Assembly (NCBI RefSeq): GCF_003034845.1
Contig: NZ_PZKC01000007.1
Location: forward strand, 118,673-182,672
Origin: Pseudothauera lacus
GTDB taxonomy: Bacteria > Pseudomonadota > Gammaproteobacteria > Burkholderiales > Rhodocyclaceae
Direction: 5' to 3'
Length of the DNA: 64,000 nucleotides
The notes below the pieces were generated by a model. That model worked only from the letters and a program-made list of their open reading frames with translations, made no database searches and had not been told where the DNA came from. The position numbers and the translations under genes are program-made. This document shows positions 44,853 through 54,147 of the stretch, in pieces (positions within the stretch are counted from its first letter, which is position 1; each line of letters starts with the position of its first letter).

Positions 44853-45760
44853 GCGCGCCGCCCGCTGCCACCGCCTGGGCGCAGCGCCCGGAGCGCAGCA
44901 ACATGGCCATGCTGCGCCTGATGGCGTGGCTGTCGCTGCGTCTCGGACGCCCCGCCGGGCGCGCCCTGCTGCACCTCATCGCGGCCTATTTCGTCGCCTT
45001 CTCGCCGGCCGCGCGGCGCGCCTCGCGCGACTACCTGCCGCGCGCCCTCGGCCGCCCGGCGCGACTGGCCGACGGCTACCGCCAGGTCTTCGCCTTCGCC
45101 GCCACCATCCACGACCGCCTGTACCTGCTCAAGGACCGCTTCGACCTCTTCGACATCGATGTCGACGGGGCCGAACTGCTGCCCGCTGCCGGCGCCCGGG
45201 GCGCCCTGCTGTTCGGCGCCCATTTCGGCAGCTTCGAAGTCATCCGCGCCGTCGGCCGCCACCAGCCGGGGCTGCGCATCGCGCTGGCGATGTACGAGGA
45301 CAACGCCCGCCGCATCAACACCCTGCTCGCCGCCATCAACCCCGCCGCGCGTCCGGAGGTGATTCCCCTCGGCCGCCTCGACGCCATGCTGCGCATCCGC
45401 CAGTGCCTCGACGAAGGCGCGCTGGTCGGCGTGCTCGCCGACCGCTCGCTGAGCAGCGACGACCGCGTCGCCGTGCCTGTCCTGGGCAGCCCGGCGGCAC
45501 TGCCCAGTGGGCCCTTCCGCATGGCGGCGATGTTGCGCGCACCGGTGATCTTCATGGCAGGCCTGTACCATGGCGGCAACCGCTACACCGTACGCTTCCG
45601 CCAGCTGGCCGATTTTTCCGCCACCACCCGCGACAGCCGTGCGCACGACATCGACGCGGCGATGCGCGCCTACGCCGCCGAGCTGGAAACCTGCTGCCGC
45701 GCGGAACCGTCGAACTGGTTCAATTTCTTTCCCTTCTGGGCCGACCCGCCACCACCATGA
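44849..45760 (+). CDS. LpxL/HtrB-type lysophospholipid acyltransferase
   Basis: A 303-residue acyltransferase. The catalytic HX4D-like region is HFGSFEVIR, with FGAHFGSFE before it, then GVLADRSLSSDDRVAVPVLG and RMAAMLRAPVIFMAGLY. It probably attaches the polyene acyl chain to a lipid or sugar carrier. In canonical clusters this domain is often fused or adjacent to a glycosyltransferase, which is not seen here. Confidence 0.85.
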   Translation: MSAPPAATAWAQRPERSNMAMLRLMAWLSLRLGRPAGRALLHLIAAYFVAFSPAARRASRDYLPRALGRPARLADGYRQVFAFAATIHDRLYLLKDRFDLFDIDVDGAELLPAAGARGALLFGAHFGSFEVIRAVGRHQPGLRIALAMYEDNARRINTLLAAINPAARPEVIPLGRLDAMLRIRQCLDEGALVGVLADRSLSSDDRVAVPVLGSPAALPSGPFRMAAMLRAPVIFMAGLYHGGNRYTVRFRQLADFSATTRDSRAHDIDAAMRAYAAELETCCRAEPSNWFNFFPFWADPPPP

Positions 45761-46395
45761 AACCGACCACGGCGCCAGCCTGCCAGCGCAGGCCTACATC
45801 CCGCCTGCCCCTCCCTGCACTGTGCCGCGCGCTGCTGCTGGGCGCCTGGCTGGGCCTGGGCGCCGGCGCCGCGCCGGCGTATGCCGGCCAGTGGGACGTC
45901 GCCGCGCTGATGGAGGTGCTCGCCGGCAACCCCGGCGGACGCGTGCGCTTCGTCGAGACCCGCCACATCAGCCTGCTCGACGGCACACTGGAGAGCCGCG
46001 GCGAACTCGTCTTCGTCCCCCCCGACCGCCTCGAACGCCACACCGAGGCGCCGCAGCGCGAAAGCATGGTGCTCGCCGGCGGCACCCTGAGCCTCGAACG
46101 CGGCGGGCGCAGTCACACCCTGCGGCTGCGCGACTATCCCGAGGTAGCGGCGCTGATCGACAGCATCCGCGCCACCCTGGCCGGCGACCGTGCGGCGCTG
46201 GAACGCCACTACGCGCTCTCGGTTGGCGGCAGCGCGGCGGCATGGACGCTCGACCTGCTGCCCCACGATAGCGAGCTGGCGCGCATCGTGCTGCGCATCA
46301 GCATGGCCGGCGAAGGCGCCCACGTCAGCCGCGTCGACATCCTCCAGGCCGACGGCGACCGCTCGTCGATGCGCATCTGGCCGCCCGGACAATGA
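45757..46395 (+). CDS. LolA-like periplasmic lipid carrier
   Basis: A 212-residue secreted protein. A long signal peptide ends near AGAAPAYAG. The mature domain is LolA-fold (RFVETRHISLLDGTLESRGELVFVPPDRLERHT). In aryl-polyene/xanthomonadin loci the LolA-like protein moves the polyene lipid across the periplasm with the MMPL exporter. The start overlaps the acyltransferase stop (ATGA). Confidence 0.85.
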   Translation: MKPTTAPACQRRPTSRLPLPALCRALLLGAWLGLGAGAAPAYAGQWDVAALMEVLAGNPGGRVRFVETRHISLLDGTLESRGELVFVPPDRLERHTEAPQRESMVLAGGTLSLERGGRSHTLRLRDYPEVAALIDSIRATLAGDRAALERHYALSVGGSAAAWTLDLLPHDSELARIVLRISMAGEGAHVSRVDILQADGDRSSMRIWPPGQ

Positions 46396-48728
46396 GCCGT
46401 CGCCACCGCCTGTTCGCCCTCGGCGCGTGGCTGCTGCTGGTGGCGATCCTCGGCACGGTAGTCAGCCGCGCCAGCTTCACCGCCGACATGTCGGTGTTCC
46501 TGCCCGCCGAACCCACCGCCGAACAGCGCCTGCTGGTCGACCAGCTGCGCGACGGCCTGGTATCGCGCCTGATCCTCGTCGGCATCAGCGGCGGCAGCGC
46601 GCAGGGGCGTGCCGACAGCTCGCGCGCGCTCGCCGCCGCGCTGCACGAGGATGCACGCTTCGTGTCGGTGAACAACGGCGCCGCCACCCACCTCGAAGCC
46701 GACCGCCAGTGGCTGTTCGAACACCGCTATGCGCTCAGCCCCGCGGTCGATGCGCAGCGCTTCAGCGTCGACGGCCTGCGCGCCGCTCTGAGCGACACCC
46801 TGGCGCTGCTCGCTTCGCCGGTGGGCATGCTGGCGCGCCCGCTGGTCACCCGTGACCCCACCGGCGAGCTGCTCACCGTGCTCGCCACCCTCGAACGCGA
46901 CCAGCAACCGCACAGCGCCGACGGCATCTGGGTCTCCGCCGACGGCGAGAGCGCCCTGCTGCTGGCCTTCACCCGCGCCCAGGGCGGCGACCTCGACGGC
47001 CAGGAAGCCGCCATCGCCGCACTGCGCAGCGCCTTCGCGGCCAGCGCCACGGACCCCGGGCTGCGCCTGGAACTGAGCGGTCCGGGCGTCTTCGCGGTGC
47101 ATTCGCGCGCCGCCATCAAGGGCGACGTCACCCGCATCGCGCTCATCGGCAGCACCCTCATCGTCGCCCTGCTGCTCCTCGTCTACCGCTCCGTACCGGT
47201 GCTGCTGCTCGGCCTGCTGCCGGTGATCAGCGGCGCGCTGGCCGGCATCGCCGCGGTCAGCCTGGGCTTCGGCGTGGTCCATGGCCTCACCCTCGGCTTC
47301 GGCACCACGCTGATCGGCGAGGCGGTCGACTACGCCATCTACCTGTTCGTCCAGTCCGGCCACGAGGACGACGAGGGCAGCCGCGCCCGCGCCGCCTTCT
47401 GGCCCACCATCCGCCTCGGCCTGCTGACCTCGCTGTGCGGCTTCTGCGCCCTGCTCGCCTCGGGCTTTCCGGGGCTCGCGCAGCTCGGCCTGTACTCCAT
47501 CGCCGGGCTGGCCACGGCAGCGCTGGTGACCCGCTTCCTGCTCCCCGCGCTGCTCCCCGCCGGATTCGCCCTGCGCGATCTGCGCCCGCTCGGCGAACGC
47601 CTCGGCGGCGCCCTTGCCCATGCCCGCCGCCTGCGCTGGGCGGTGGTGGTGCTGGCAGCGGCCGCCGCCGCGGTGCTCGCCAGCCAGCGCGGGCAGTTGT
47701 GGAACGACGAGCTGCTGGCGCTGAGTCCGGTGCCCGCCGCCGATCAGGCCCTCGACCTGCGCCTGCGCGCCGAGCTCGGCGCGCCCGACGTGCGCTACCT
47801 GATCGTCGTCGACGGTGCCGACGCCGAAGCGGCGCTGCAGGCCGCCGAAGCCCTCGCCCCCACCCTTGAGCAGCTGGTCGCGGAAGGCGTCCTCGCCGGC
47901 TGGGATGGCCCCAACCGCTACCTGCCCAGCCTCGCCACCCAGCGCCAGCGCCTCGCCGCGCTGCCTGCCCGCGACCAACTGGCCGAGCGCCTGCATGCCG
48001 CCACCGCCGGCCTGCCCTTGCGCGCCGAACGCCTGGGCGAGTTCCTCGACGAGGTCGACGCCGCCCGCCAGCGCCCGCCGCAGGGGCCTGCCGAGCTCGC
48101 CGGCACCTCGCTGGCGCTGGCCGTCGAAGGCCTGCTGCTGGCCACCGACCACGGCTGGCGCGCGCTGCTGCCGCTGCGCGCGCCAGAGGACGGCGCCCAC
48201 CACATCGACGCCGACGCCGTCCGCGCCGCCCTCGCCGGCAGCGCACAGAGCGCCCTGTTCATCGACCTGAAGCACGAGTCCGACGCCCTCTACGGCGGCT
48301 ACCTCGACGAAGCGCTGCGCCTGTCGCTCGGCGGCGTGGCGGTGATCACCGTCCTCCTCGCCTTCTTCCTGCGCAGCACGCGCGCGCTGGTGCAGGTCAT
48401 GCTGCCGCTGGCCGCCGCGGTGCTGGTGGTCAGCGCGGCGCTGGTACTCGCCGGCCGCCAGCTCATCCTGCTCCACCTCGTCGGCATGCTGCTGGTGGTC
48501 GCGGTGGGCTCCAACTACGCCCTCTTCTTTGCCCGCAGCGGCGGCACCCCGGCGCCGCGCACACTCGCCTCGCTGCTCTTCGCCACCCTCACGACGATGA
48601 CCGGCTTCGGCCTGCTGGCCTTCTCGCAAGTGCCGGTACTGCAGGCCATCGGCATCACCGTCGGCCCTGGCGCCCTGCTCGCGCTGCTGTTCTCAGCAGC
48701 ACTCAGCGACGGCAAGACGGCGCGATGA
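46392..48728 (+). CDS. MMPL/RND-superfamily exporter of the polyene cluster
   Basis: A 778-residue membrane protein with two six-TM halves, each with a large periplasmic domain after TM1. TM4-like residues GTTLIGEAVDYAIYLFVQ and the second-half equivalent VAVGSNYALFF are the MMPL proton-relay areas. This exporter class accompanies LolA-like proteins in aryl-polyene loci and hopanoid/mycolate exporters. It overlaps LolA and the next gene by 4 bp. Confidence 0.88.
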   Translation: MSRRHRLFALGAWLLLVAILGTVVSRASFTADMSVFLPAEPTAEQRLLVDQLRDGLVSRLILVGISGGSAQGRADSSRALAAALHEDARFVSVNNGAATHLEADRQWLFEHRYALSPAVDAQRFSVDGLRAALSDTLALLASPVGMLARPLVTRDPTGELLTVLATLERDQQPHSADGIWVSADGESALLLAFTRAQGGDLDGQEAAIAALRSAFAASATDPGLRLELSGPGVFAVHSRAAIKGDVTRIALIGSTLIVALLLLVYRSVPVLLLGLLPVISGALAGIAAVSLGFGVVHGLTLGFGTTLIGEAVDYAIYLFVQSGHEDDEGSRARAAFWPTIRLGLLTSLCGFCALLASGFPGLAQLGLYSIAGLATAALVTRFLLPALLPAGFALRDLRPLGERLGGALAHARRLRWAVVVLAAAAAAVLASQRGQLWNDELLALSPVPAADQALDLRLRAELGAPDVRYLIVVDGADAEAALQAAEALAPTLEQLVAEGVLAGWDGPNRYLPSLATQRQRLAALPARDQLAERLHAATAGLPLRAERLGEFLDEVDAARQRPPQGPAELAGTSLALAVEGLLLATDHGWRALLPLRAPEDGAHHIDADAVRAALAGSAQSALFIDLKHESDALYGGYLDEALRLSLGGVAVITVLLAFFLRSTRALVQVMLPLAAAVLVVSAALVLAGRQLILLHLVGMLLVVAVGSNYALFFARSGGTPAPRTLASLLFATLTTMTGFGLLAFSQVPVLQAIGITVGPGALLALLFSAALSDGKTAR

Positions 48729-49387
48729 TTCCGCCACTTCCTCCTGCCTGCAGCGGCACGCTGAACACGCTGACCATTGGCAACGGCCACGCCGACACCC
48801 TGCTGGTGCTGCTGGCCGGCGCCTGCGACCGCCCGCAGGATTTCGTCAGCGCCGGCTTCATCGATGCCCTGCACGCCAGCGCACGCGACATCGATCTGAT
48901 CCTGGTCGAAAGCGATCTCGCCGCGGTGTGCGACGGCAGCCTGCCGGCCCGCCTCGAAGCAGAGGTCCTCGCCCCCGCACGCAGCCGCGGCTACCGCCGC
49001 GTGCTCAGCGGCGGCATCTCCATCGGCGCGCTCACCGCACTGATGCACGCCGACACCTTCCCGGCGGGCAGCGACGGCCTCGTGCTGCTCGCCCCCTACC
49101 CCGGCGACCGCACAGTCACCGGCGAGATCGCCGCCGCCGGCGGAGTGGGCGCTTGGGCGGGCGACGGCGACTATGCCGCCAATGACGAACGGCGCGGCTG
49201 GCGCGCCCTCAAGCGCCTCGGCGCCGACGGCCAGCCGCCATGGCTGGGCTACGGCAGCGCCGACCGCTTCGCCAGCGGCCACGCCCTGATGGCCGCCGCG
49301 CTCCCCCCCGGCGCGACATGCGTGCCGCCCGGCGGGCACGACTGGCCGACCTGGCTGGCACTGTGGCAGCACTGGCTGAAACAATGA
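48725..49387 (+). CDS. Serine hydrolase-like protein (alpha/beta-hydrolase type)
   Basis: A 220-residue protein with a nucleophile elbow SGGISIGA (G-x-S-x-G), LVLLAPYPGD and a C-terminal GGHDWPTW that could give the catalytic His. It overlaps the exporter by 4 bp and is the last gene of the first polyene block. It may release or hydrolyse the acyl chain (thioesterase/esterase role), by inference from position. Confidence 0.72.
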   Translation: MIPPLPPACSGTLNTLTIGNGHADTLLVLLAGACDRPQDFVSAGFIDALHASARDIDLILVESDLAAVCDGSLPARLEAEVLAPARSRGYRRVLSGGISIGALTALMHADTFPAGSDGLVLLAPYPGDRTVTGEIAAAGGVGAWAGDGDYAANDERRGWRALKRLGADGQPPWLGYGSADRFASGHALMAAALPPGATCVPPGGHDWPTWLALWQHWLKQ

Positions 49388-49502
49388 CAATGGCAAAAGG
49401 CAATAGCCAGCGCACCCGGGCCTCCGCATGCTCGTCAAAGCGTCGACTGCACTGCTCACGATCATGTCAGACTCCACCTGCTCACCGTCACCTGGAGACT
49501 GA

Positions 49503-50114
49503 ATGATGAAATCAATAGGCAGGGTATTCGTTACGGGTCTGCTCACCGTGATCCCCGTCCTTGCCACCGTATTTCTGATCGTATGGTTCGTCGAGGCGGC
49601 CGAAGGCCTGGTCGGCGCACAGGTACGGCAGCTGATTCCCGACATCTACTACGTTGCCGGAATGGGCATCGCAGTGGTCTGCCTCATGATCTTCCTGGTC
49701 GGGCTGCTGATGCGCGCCTGGCTGTTCCGCGAGCTGACCGCGCGCGCCGAGCGCCTCCTGCTCGCCATTCCGCTGGTACGTTCGATCTACGCCGCGGTGC
49801 GCGACTTGCTCGGCCTGATTGTGGAGCGCGACGAGGAAGCGCGGATGCAGGTCGTCGCGGTGGAGTTGCCCGGTACCGGCATGCGCCTGATTGGTTTCGT
49901 GACCCGCAGCGACTTCTCCGATCTGCCCCGGGGGGTAGGGCACGAAGGCGAAGTGGCGGTCTATCTGCCGATGAGTTACATGGTAGGTGGTTATACAGTC
50001 TTCGTTCCGCGCGAGGCGGTAACAACGCTGGCCTGGTCTCGGGAAGAGGCGATGAAGTTCATCCTCATCGCGGGCATTCGGGCAATGCGCCCTGCGCCCG
50101 GCGGGCGAACATGA
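49503..50114 (+). CDS. DUF502 membrane protein
   Basis: A 203-residue protein with two TM helices near the N-terminus (VFVTGLLTVIPVLATVFLIVW and YVAGMGIAVVCLMIFLVGLLM) and a soluble domain starting LLAIPLVRSIYAAVRDL. This is the DUF502 pattern. GGAG precedes ATG 49503. It lies 115 bp after the hydrolase and breaks the polyene cluster. Function unknown. Confidence 0.85.
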   Translation: MMKSIGRVFVTGLLTVIPVLATVFLIVWFVEAAEGLVGAQVRQLIPDIYYVAGMGIAVVCLMIFLVGLLMRAWLFRELTARAERLLLAIPLVRSIYAAVRDLLGLIVERDEEARMQVVAVELPGTGMRLIGFVTRSDFSDLPRGVGHEGEVAVYLPMSYMVGGYTVFVPREAVTTLAWSREEAMKFILIAGIRAMRPAPGGRT

Positions 50115-50307
50115 GGAACTGCCGGCATTGCGCCTGATCTGCTGCGCCAGAAGGGCAGTCGACACTGCCATCAGCACCGCGAGGACAACCCTCCGCACCA
50201 GGCATTCGGCAACCTGACCGACCATCACACGAAGACCCGGCAGATCGCGGTCTTGCCACACTCAGCGCGGCAATGCGCACGCAAGCGCATCAGCCTCACT
50301 GGGGAAA

Positions 50308-51642
50308 TCAGCCCTCTGCCGGGGTGTCCGACTGGTCTTCTCTCACGAGCCCGGCATCCGGTTCCGGCAGAGGAACCGCCAGCACCTTGTCGATGCGCTT
50401 GCCGTCGAGGTCGACCACCTCCAGGCGCCAGCCTTCCCATGTGGCAATGTCGCCCGTACCGGGCAGGCGGCCGAGCAGCCACATCATCATCCCCGACAAG
50501 GTATGGTAACGGCCCTTGTCTTCTTCGGGCACCTGCTTGAAGCCGAGCCGGTCCTTCATCTCGACGACGGGGATGAGCCCGTCAAGCAGCCAGGAGCCGT
50601 CCTCGCGCTGGACGGCCCAGGCGTCCTCGTCACCTTCGGTCACGAACTCACCTGTAACCGACTCAATCACGTCATGGAGGGTGACCATGCCAAGGACCTC
50701 GCCATACTCGTCGATCACGAACACAAAGTAGGTGCCCGAGGTCCTGAAGCGGTCGAGCAATTCCATGCCAGTCAGCGACTCTGGCACGTACACCGCCTCC
50801 TGAAGATCCTTGGTGAGGTCAACCGGGTCTCCACGGAGCATCTGCGCGAAGAGCTTCTTTGAGCTTGCCACCCCCGTGATGTCGTCAAGACTGCCGCGGC
50901 AGACCGGGAAGCTCGAATGCGCCGATTCGGCAACCAGGGCAAGGTTCTCTTCGACGGGGCGGTTGACGTCAAGATAAACCACTTCCGAACGCGGCACCAT
51001 CAACGAACCGATCTGCCGTTCGTCGAGGCGGAACACATTGCGAACCATCTCATGCTCGCTCTTCTCGATCACGCCAGCCTCGGACCCTTCGTCCAACAGA
51101 GCGTGAATCTCTTCCTCGGTAACCGTAGAAACCTGAGTCTCGCGCTGCCCCATCAGACGCAGCAGGATCGCCGTCGAGCCCGAGAGGAAGTGAACAAACG
51201 GGCGCGAGACCGCTGACAGCAGACTCATCGGCCGCGCCACCAGACGGGCGATGCCTTCCGGGTCGAGTTGACCAAGGCGTTTCGGCACCAGTTCGCCGAC
51301 CACGATGGATACATAGGTGACCACCACGACAACCAGGGTGGTAGCTCCGATTTCGCTCGGGCGCTCGGCCATCCCCAGCCGCTGAAGCCACTCGGCCAGC
51401 GGGCTGGCGAGCGCTGCCTCGCCGAAGATGCCGCTGAGGATGCCGATCGAGGTGATGCCGATCTGGATGGTGGACAAAAAGCGGTTCGGATCCTCACCAA
51501 GCTTCATGGCAACTGCCGCAGCTCTGTCGCCATCATCGGCCAGTCGCGCCAGGCGTGCGCGGCGCGCCGTGACCAGGGCGATTTCCGACATGGCAAACAC
51601 GCCGTTGAGCAGAATCAGGATGACAAGTATCAGGATGTCCAT
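50308..51642 (-). CDS. CNNM/CBS-domain transporter (hemolysin C/TlyC-like)
   Basis: A 444-residue protein. An N-terminal DUF21/CNNM domain of four TM helices (ILILVILILLNGVFAMSEIA) is followed by a CBS pair (MVPRSEVVYLDVNRPVEE, FVFVIDEYGEVLGMVTLHDV) and a CorC/HlyC C-terminal domain. The family is linked to Mg2+/cation transport. Start 51642 is chosen over TTG 51675, but neither has a strong ribosome binding site. Confidence 0.9.
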   Translation of the reverse strand: MDILILVILILLNGVFAMSEIALVTARRARLARLADDGDRAAAVAMKLGEDPNRFLSTIQIGITSIGILSGIFGEAALASPLAEWLQRLGMAERPSEIGATTLVVVVVTYVSIVVGELVPKRLGQLDPEGIARLVARPMSLLSAVSRPFVHFLSGSTAILLRLMGQRETQVSTVTEEEIHALLDEGSEAGVIEKSEHEMVRNVFRLDERQIGSLMVPRSEVVYLDVNRPVEENLALVAESAHSSFPVCRGSLDDITGVASSKKLFAQMLRGDPVDLTKDLQEAVYVPESLTGMELLDRFRTSGTYFVFVIDEYGEVLGMVTLHDVIESVTGEFVTEGDEDAWAVQREDGSWLLDGLIPVVEMKDRLGFKQVPEEDKGRYHTLSGMMMWLLGRLPGTGDIATWEGWRLEVVDLDGKRIDKVLAVPLPEPDAGLVREDQSDTPAEG

Positions 51643-51995
51643 GGTCAGTGGTCGTGCGAAGACGGACGAAAACAAGCCTGCCGAGAGGCATGAACGGGTA
51701 CCCGGAGAACAGCAAGGCGCGAGCCCCCCTTAACCGGGATGATGGATGAATGATACGGGCCGCCAGGCATTGGCGACCCGAGCAGGCCGGCAGGCCTGAC
51801 CGCGCAAGCGACGGGGGCATCGCCGACGGCTGAGCTCGGCACGCTGGCCGAAAGGGGAATGGGGCAACTCATAGTGCGGGATCTGAAGCGACCCCGCGAC
51901 ATCCTTCATCGATGAAGAAGCTTGCGATCATGCAGGATCGTCGTCCGCCTGTCACCTCGCCGGCGAGGCAATCCCCGCAGGGACGGAGCCGGAAC
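51643..51995. other. 353-bp gap between the two CNNM genes
   Basis: No gene is supported here. It separates two same-strand CNNM/CBS genes and must contain the promoter of the downstream one. No clear promoter or terminator was identified. Confidence 0.4.
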
Positions 51996-53219
51996 TCAAT
52001 GCCCGCTCGGCCCGGCATCGGCGGAAGAGGCTCCGTTTGTCGCATCCACTTCCAGTCCGAGCGCCCGCGCCCGCTTCACCCACAGTTGCCGGGCGAGATG
52101 CTGCATGTCGTCGACCTTGTCGCCCTCGTCGACGATCTCGATGCCAAGCAGGGTTTCGACCACGTCTTCGAGGGTAACCACGCCCTTGGTTTCGCCATAC
52201 TCGCCGATCACCACCGCGATGTGATGGCGCTTGTCGAGCAGCAGTTCAAGCAGGGTGGACAAGGGGGTGGCGCCAGCGACGGCGAGGATATCGCGGCGCA
52301 GGGCGGTCAGCGGCCGGTCGCCGGTACCCTGCGTCTCTGCCATCAGGAGGTCCTCGCGGAGCACGAAACCGGTCACTGCGTCGAGGTCGGCCGCGTAAAC
52401 CGGAATGCGTGAGAAGGGCGTGTTCATCTTGGCCTGCAAGGCATCGGAAATGTTCAGGCTCTCGCGCAGGGCGACCATCACCGTGCGCGGCGTCATGATG
52501 TCCTGAGCCCGCAGCGAGCCGAAACGGAACAGGTTGCGGATGATGCGCGACTCGCGATCGTTGATGTGCCCGGCTTGCTGGCCAATACTGGCCATCGCGA
52601 TGAACTCGTCACGACTGAAGACATGCACCGTCTGCCCGCGCGCGATCAGCTTGGTGAGTTTCTCGGACACCAGGATGAGCGGATACATGCTCTTGATCAG
52701 GAAGTTCACATACAGCGCGGTAACGCCGGTCAGGCTGCGCCAATACACGGCCCCCAGGGTCTTCGGCAGGATCTCGGAGAGGAACAGGATCAGCAGGGTC
52801 ATCACGGCGGAGAACACGCCGAACCAGGCGCTGCCGAACACCACCGTCGCCTTGGCGCCGGCGCCGATTGCCCCTACCGTATGGGCAATCGTGTTCAGGG
52901 TGAGGATCGCGGCAAGCGAGCGGTCGATGTTCTCGCCCTTGAGCTTCTTGAGCAGGGCGGCACGCTTGGGGTCCGAACTTTCAAGCTCTGCGATGAAGGA
53001 CGGCGTGATGCTGAGCAGGACGGCTTCCGCCACCGAGCACATGAAGGAGAACAGCAATGCCAGCAGCACATAGGAGAGGAGCAGGATGACGTCGCTGCTC
53101 GACGGATCGGCAACCAGACCGGTGTCCGCGGCTGCCGGTAGCGCCGGACCAAGAAGCAGGAGGCCGACGCAGAAAAGGAAACGGGAGGAAAGGTAAGATC
53201 GAGGCTCAGGGTCGTTCAT
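51996..53219 (-). CDS. CNNM/CBS-domain transporter, second copy lacking CorC/HlyC tail
   Basis: A 407-residue protein with a signal-like first helix (FLFCVGLLLLGPALPAAA), a CNNM domain (LLSYVLLALLFSFMCSVAEA, FLSEILPKTLGAVYW) and a CBS pair (MTPRTVMVALRESLNI, VVIGEYGETKGVVTLEDV). It ends about 35 residues after the second CBS, so the CorC/HlyC domain of its neighbour is absent. Divergent from the ABC transporter genes. Cation transport is inferred from family. Confidence 0.87.
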   Translation of the reverse strand: MNDPEPRSYLSSRFLFCVGLLLLGPALPAAADTGLVADPSSSDVILLLSYVLLALLFSFMCSVAEAVLLSITPSFIAELESSDPKRAALLKKLKGENIDRSLAAILTLNTIAHTVGAIGAGAKATVVFGSAWFGVFSAVMTLLILFLSEILPKTLGAVYWRSLTGVTALYVNFLIKSMYPLILVSEKLTKLIARGQTVHVFSRDEFIAMASIGQQAGHINDRESRIIRNLFRFGSLRAQDIMTPRTVMVALRESLNISDALQAKMNTPFSRIPVYAADLDAVTGFVLREDLLMAETQGTGDRPLTALRRDILAVAGATPLSTLLELLLDKRHHIAVVIGEYGETKGVVTLEDVVETLLGIEIVDEGDKVDDMQHLARQLWVKRARALGLEVDATNGASSADAGPSGH

Positions 53220-53448
53220 GAAAGGCGTGTACCGGTGTGCCGGACGCTGCAGTTGAGAAGCCACGAGACTAGCAGAAAATGCCTTCGTCGAATGTGCGCT
53301 TGCGCTGCATGGGGCTCTCCGCCGCCGAGCCTGGAACGAAATGCCGGCACGCGAGACGAACATGGGTCCCGTTCACTGATGACCCGACGCCGCAGCCAGG
53401 CCCGAGCATCGCCTGCCGTACCAACCTGCCCATGAGATCAATGCCCTG

Positions 53449-54147
53449 ATGATCCGCCTCCAGAACCTGAGCATGCATTACACCCTGGGCGACTCGCGCA
53501 TTGACATCCTGCGCGACGTGAGCGTCAACATCGCCGCGGGCGAACGCGTGGCGATTGCCGGCCCCTCGGGCACCGGCAAGACCTCGCTGCTGCTGCTGCT
53601 CGCCGGGCTAGAAAAGCCCGCGGCGGGATCGGTGCTGTTCGACGGCCGCGCGCTGGAGACGCTGGATCGCGATCAACTCGCCGATCTGCGGCGCGACCAG
53701 ATGGGCATCGTGTTTCAGTCCTTCCATCTCGTACCCAGCCTGAGCGCACTGGAAAACGCCGCGCTGCCGCTGGAAATTGCCGGCCGGCGCGATGCGCGCG
53801 AGCGCGCCCGGGCGATGCTCGACCGCGTTGGCCTGGGCGGGCGGCTCGACCACTACCCCGGACAGCTTTCCGGCGGCGAGCAGCAGCGCGTGGCGATCGC
53901 CCGCGCGCTGGTACATGAACCCAAGCTGGTGCTCGCCGACGAGCCCACCGGCAACCTCGACGACCGCACCGGTGCGGCGATCGGCGAGTTGCTGCTGCAT
54001 CTGAACGCCGAGAGCGGAACGACCCTGGTGCTGGTCACCCACGACATGCGCTTCGCGGCCCAGTGCGACCGTGTGCTCCGCCTGTCCGGCGGCCGGCTCG
54101 TCGAGAGTGAATCGCCCGCGGAGACACCCGATGCGCTCCCTGCTTAG
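53449..54147 (+). CDS. ABC transporter ATP-binding protein (LolD/YbbA-like)
   Basis: A 232-residue ATPase: Walker A GPSGTGKTS, Q-loop VFQSFHLVPSLS, signature LSGGEQQRVAIARAL, Walker B LVLADEPTGNLD, H-loop VTHD. It belongs to the LolD/MacB/YbbA class that works with FtsX-type permeases. Its last 17 bases overlap the permease gene. Confidence 0.93.
   Translation: MIRLQNLSMHYTLGDSRIDILRDVSVNIAAGERVAIAGPSGTGKTSLLLLLAGLEKPAAGSVLFDGRALETLDRDQLADLRRDQMGIVFQSFHLVPSLSALENAALPLEIAGRRDARERARAMLDRVGLGGRLDHYPGQLSGGEQQRVAIARALVHEPKLVLADEPTGNLDDRTGAAIGELLLHLNAESGTTLVLVTHDMRFAAQCDRVLRLSGGRLVESESPAETPDALPA

Noticed and set aside
46209..48629. An 806-codon minus-strand frame over the MMPL exporter
   Set aside because: Gln/Gly/Ala-rich antisense shadow with no family pattern.
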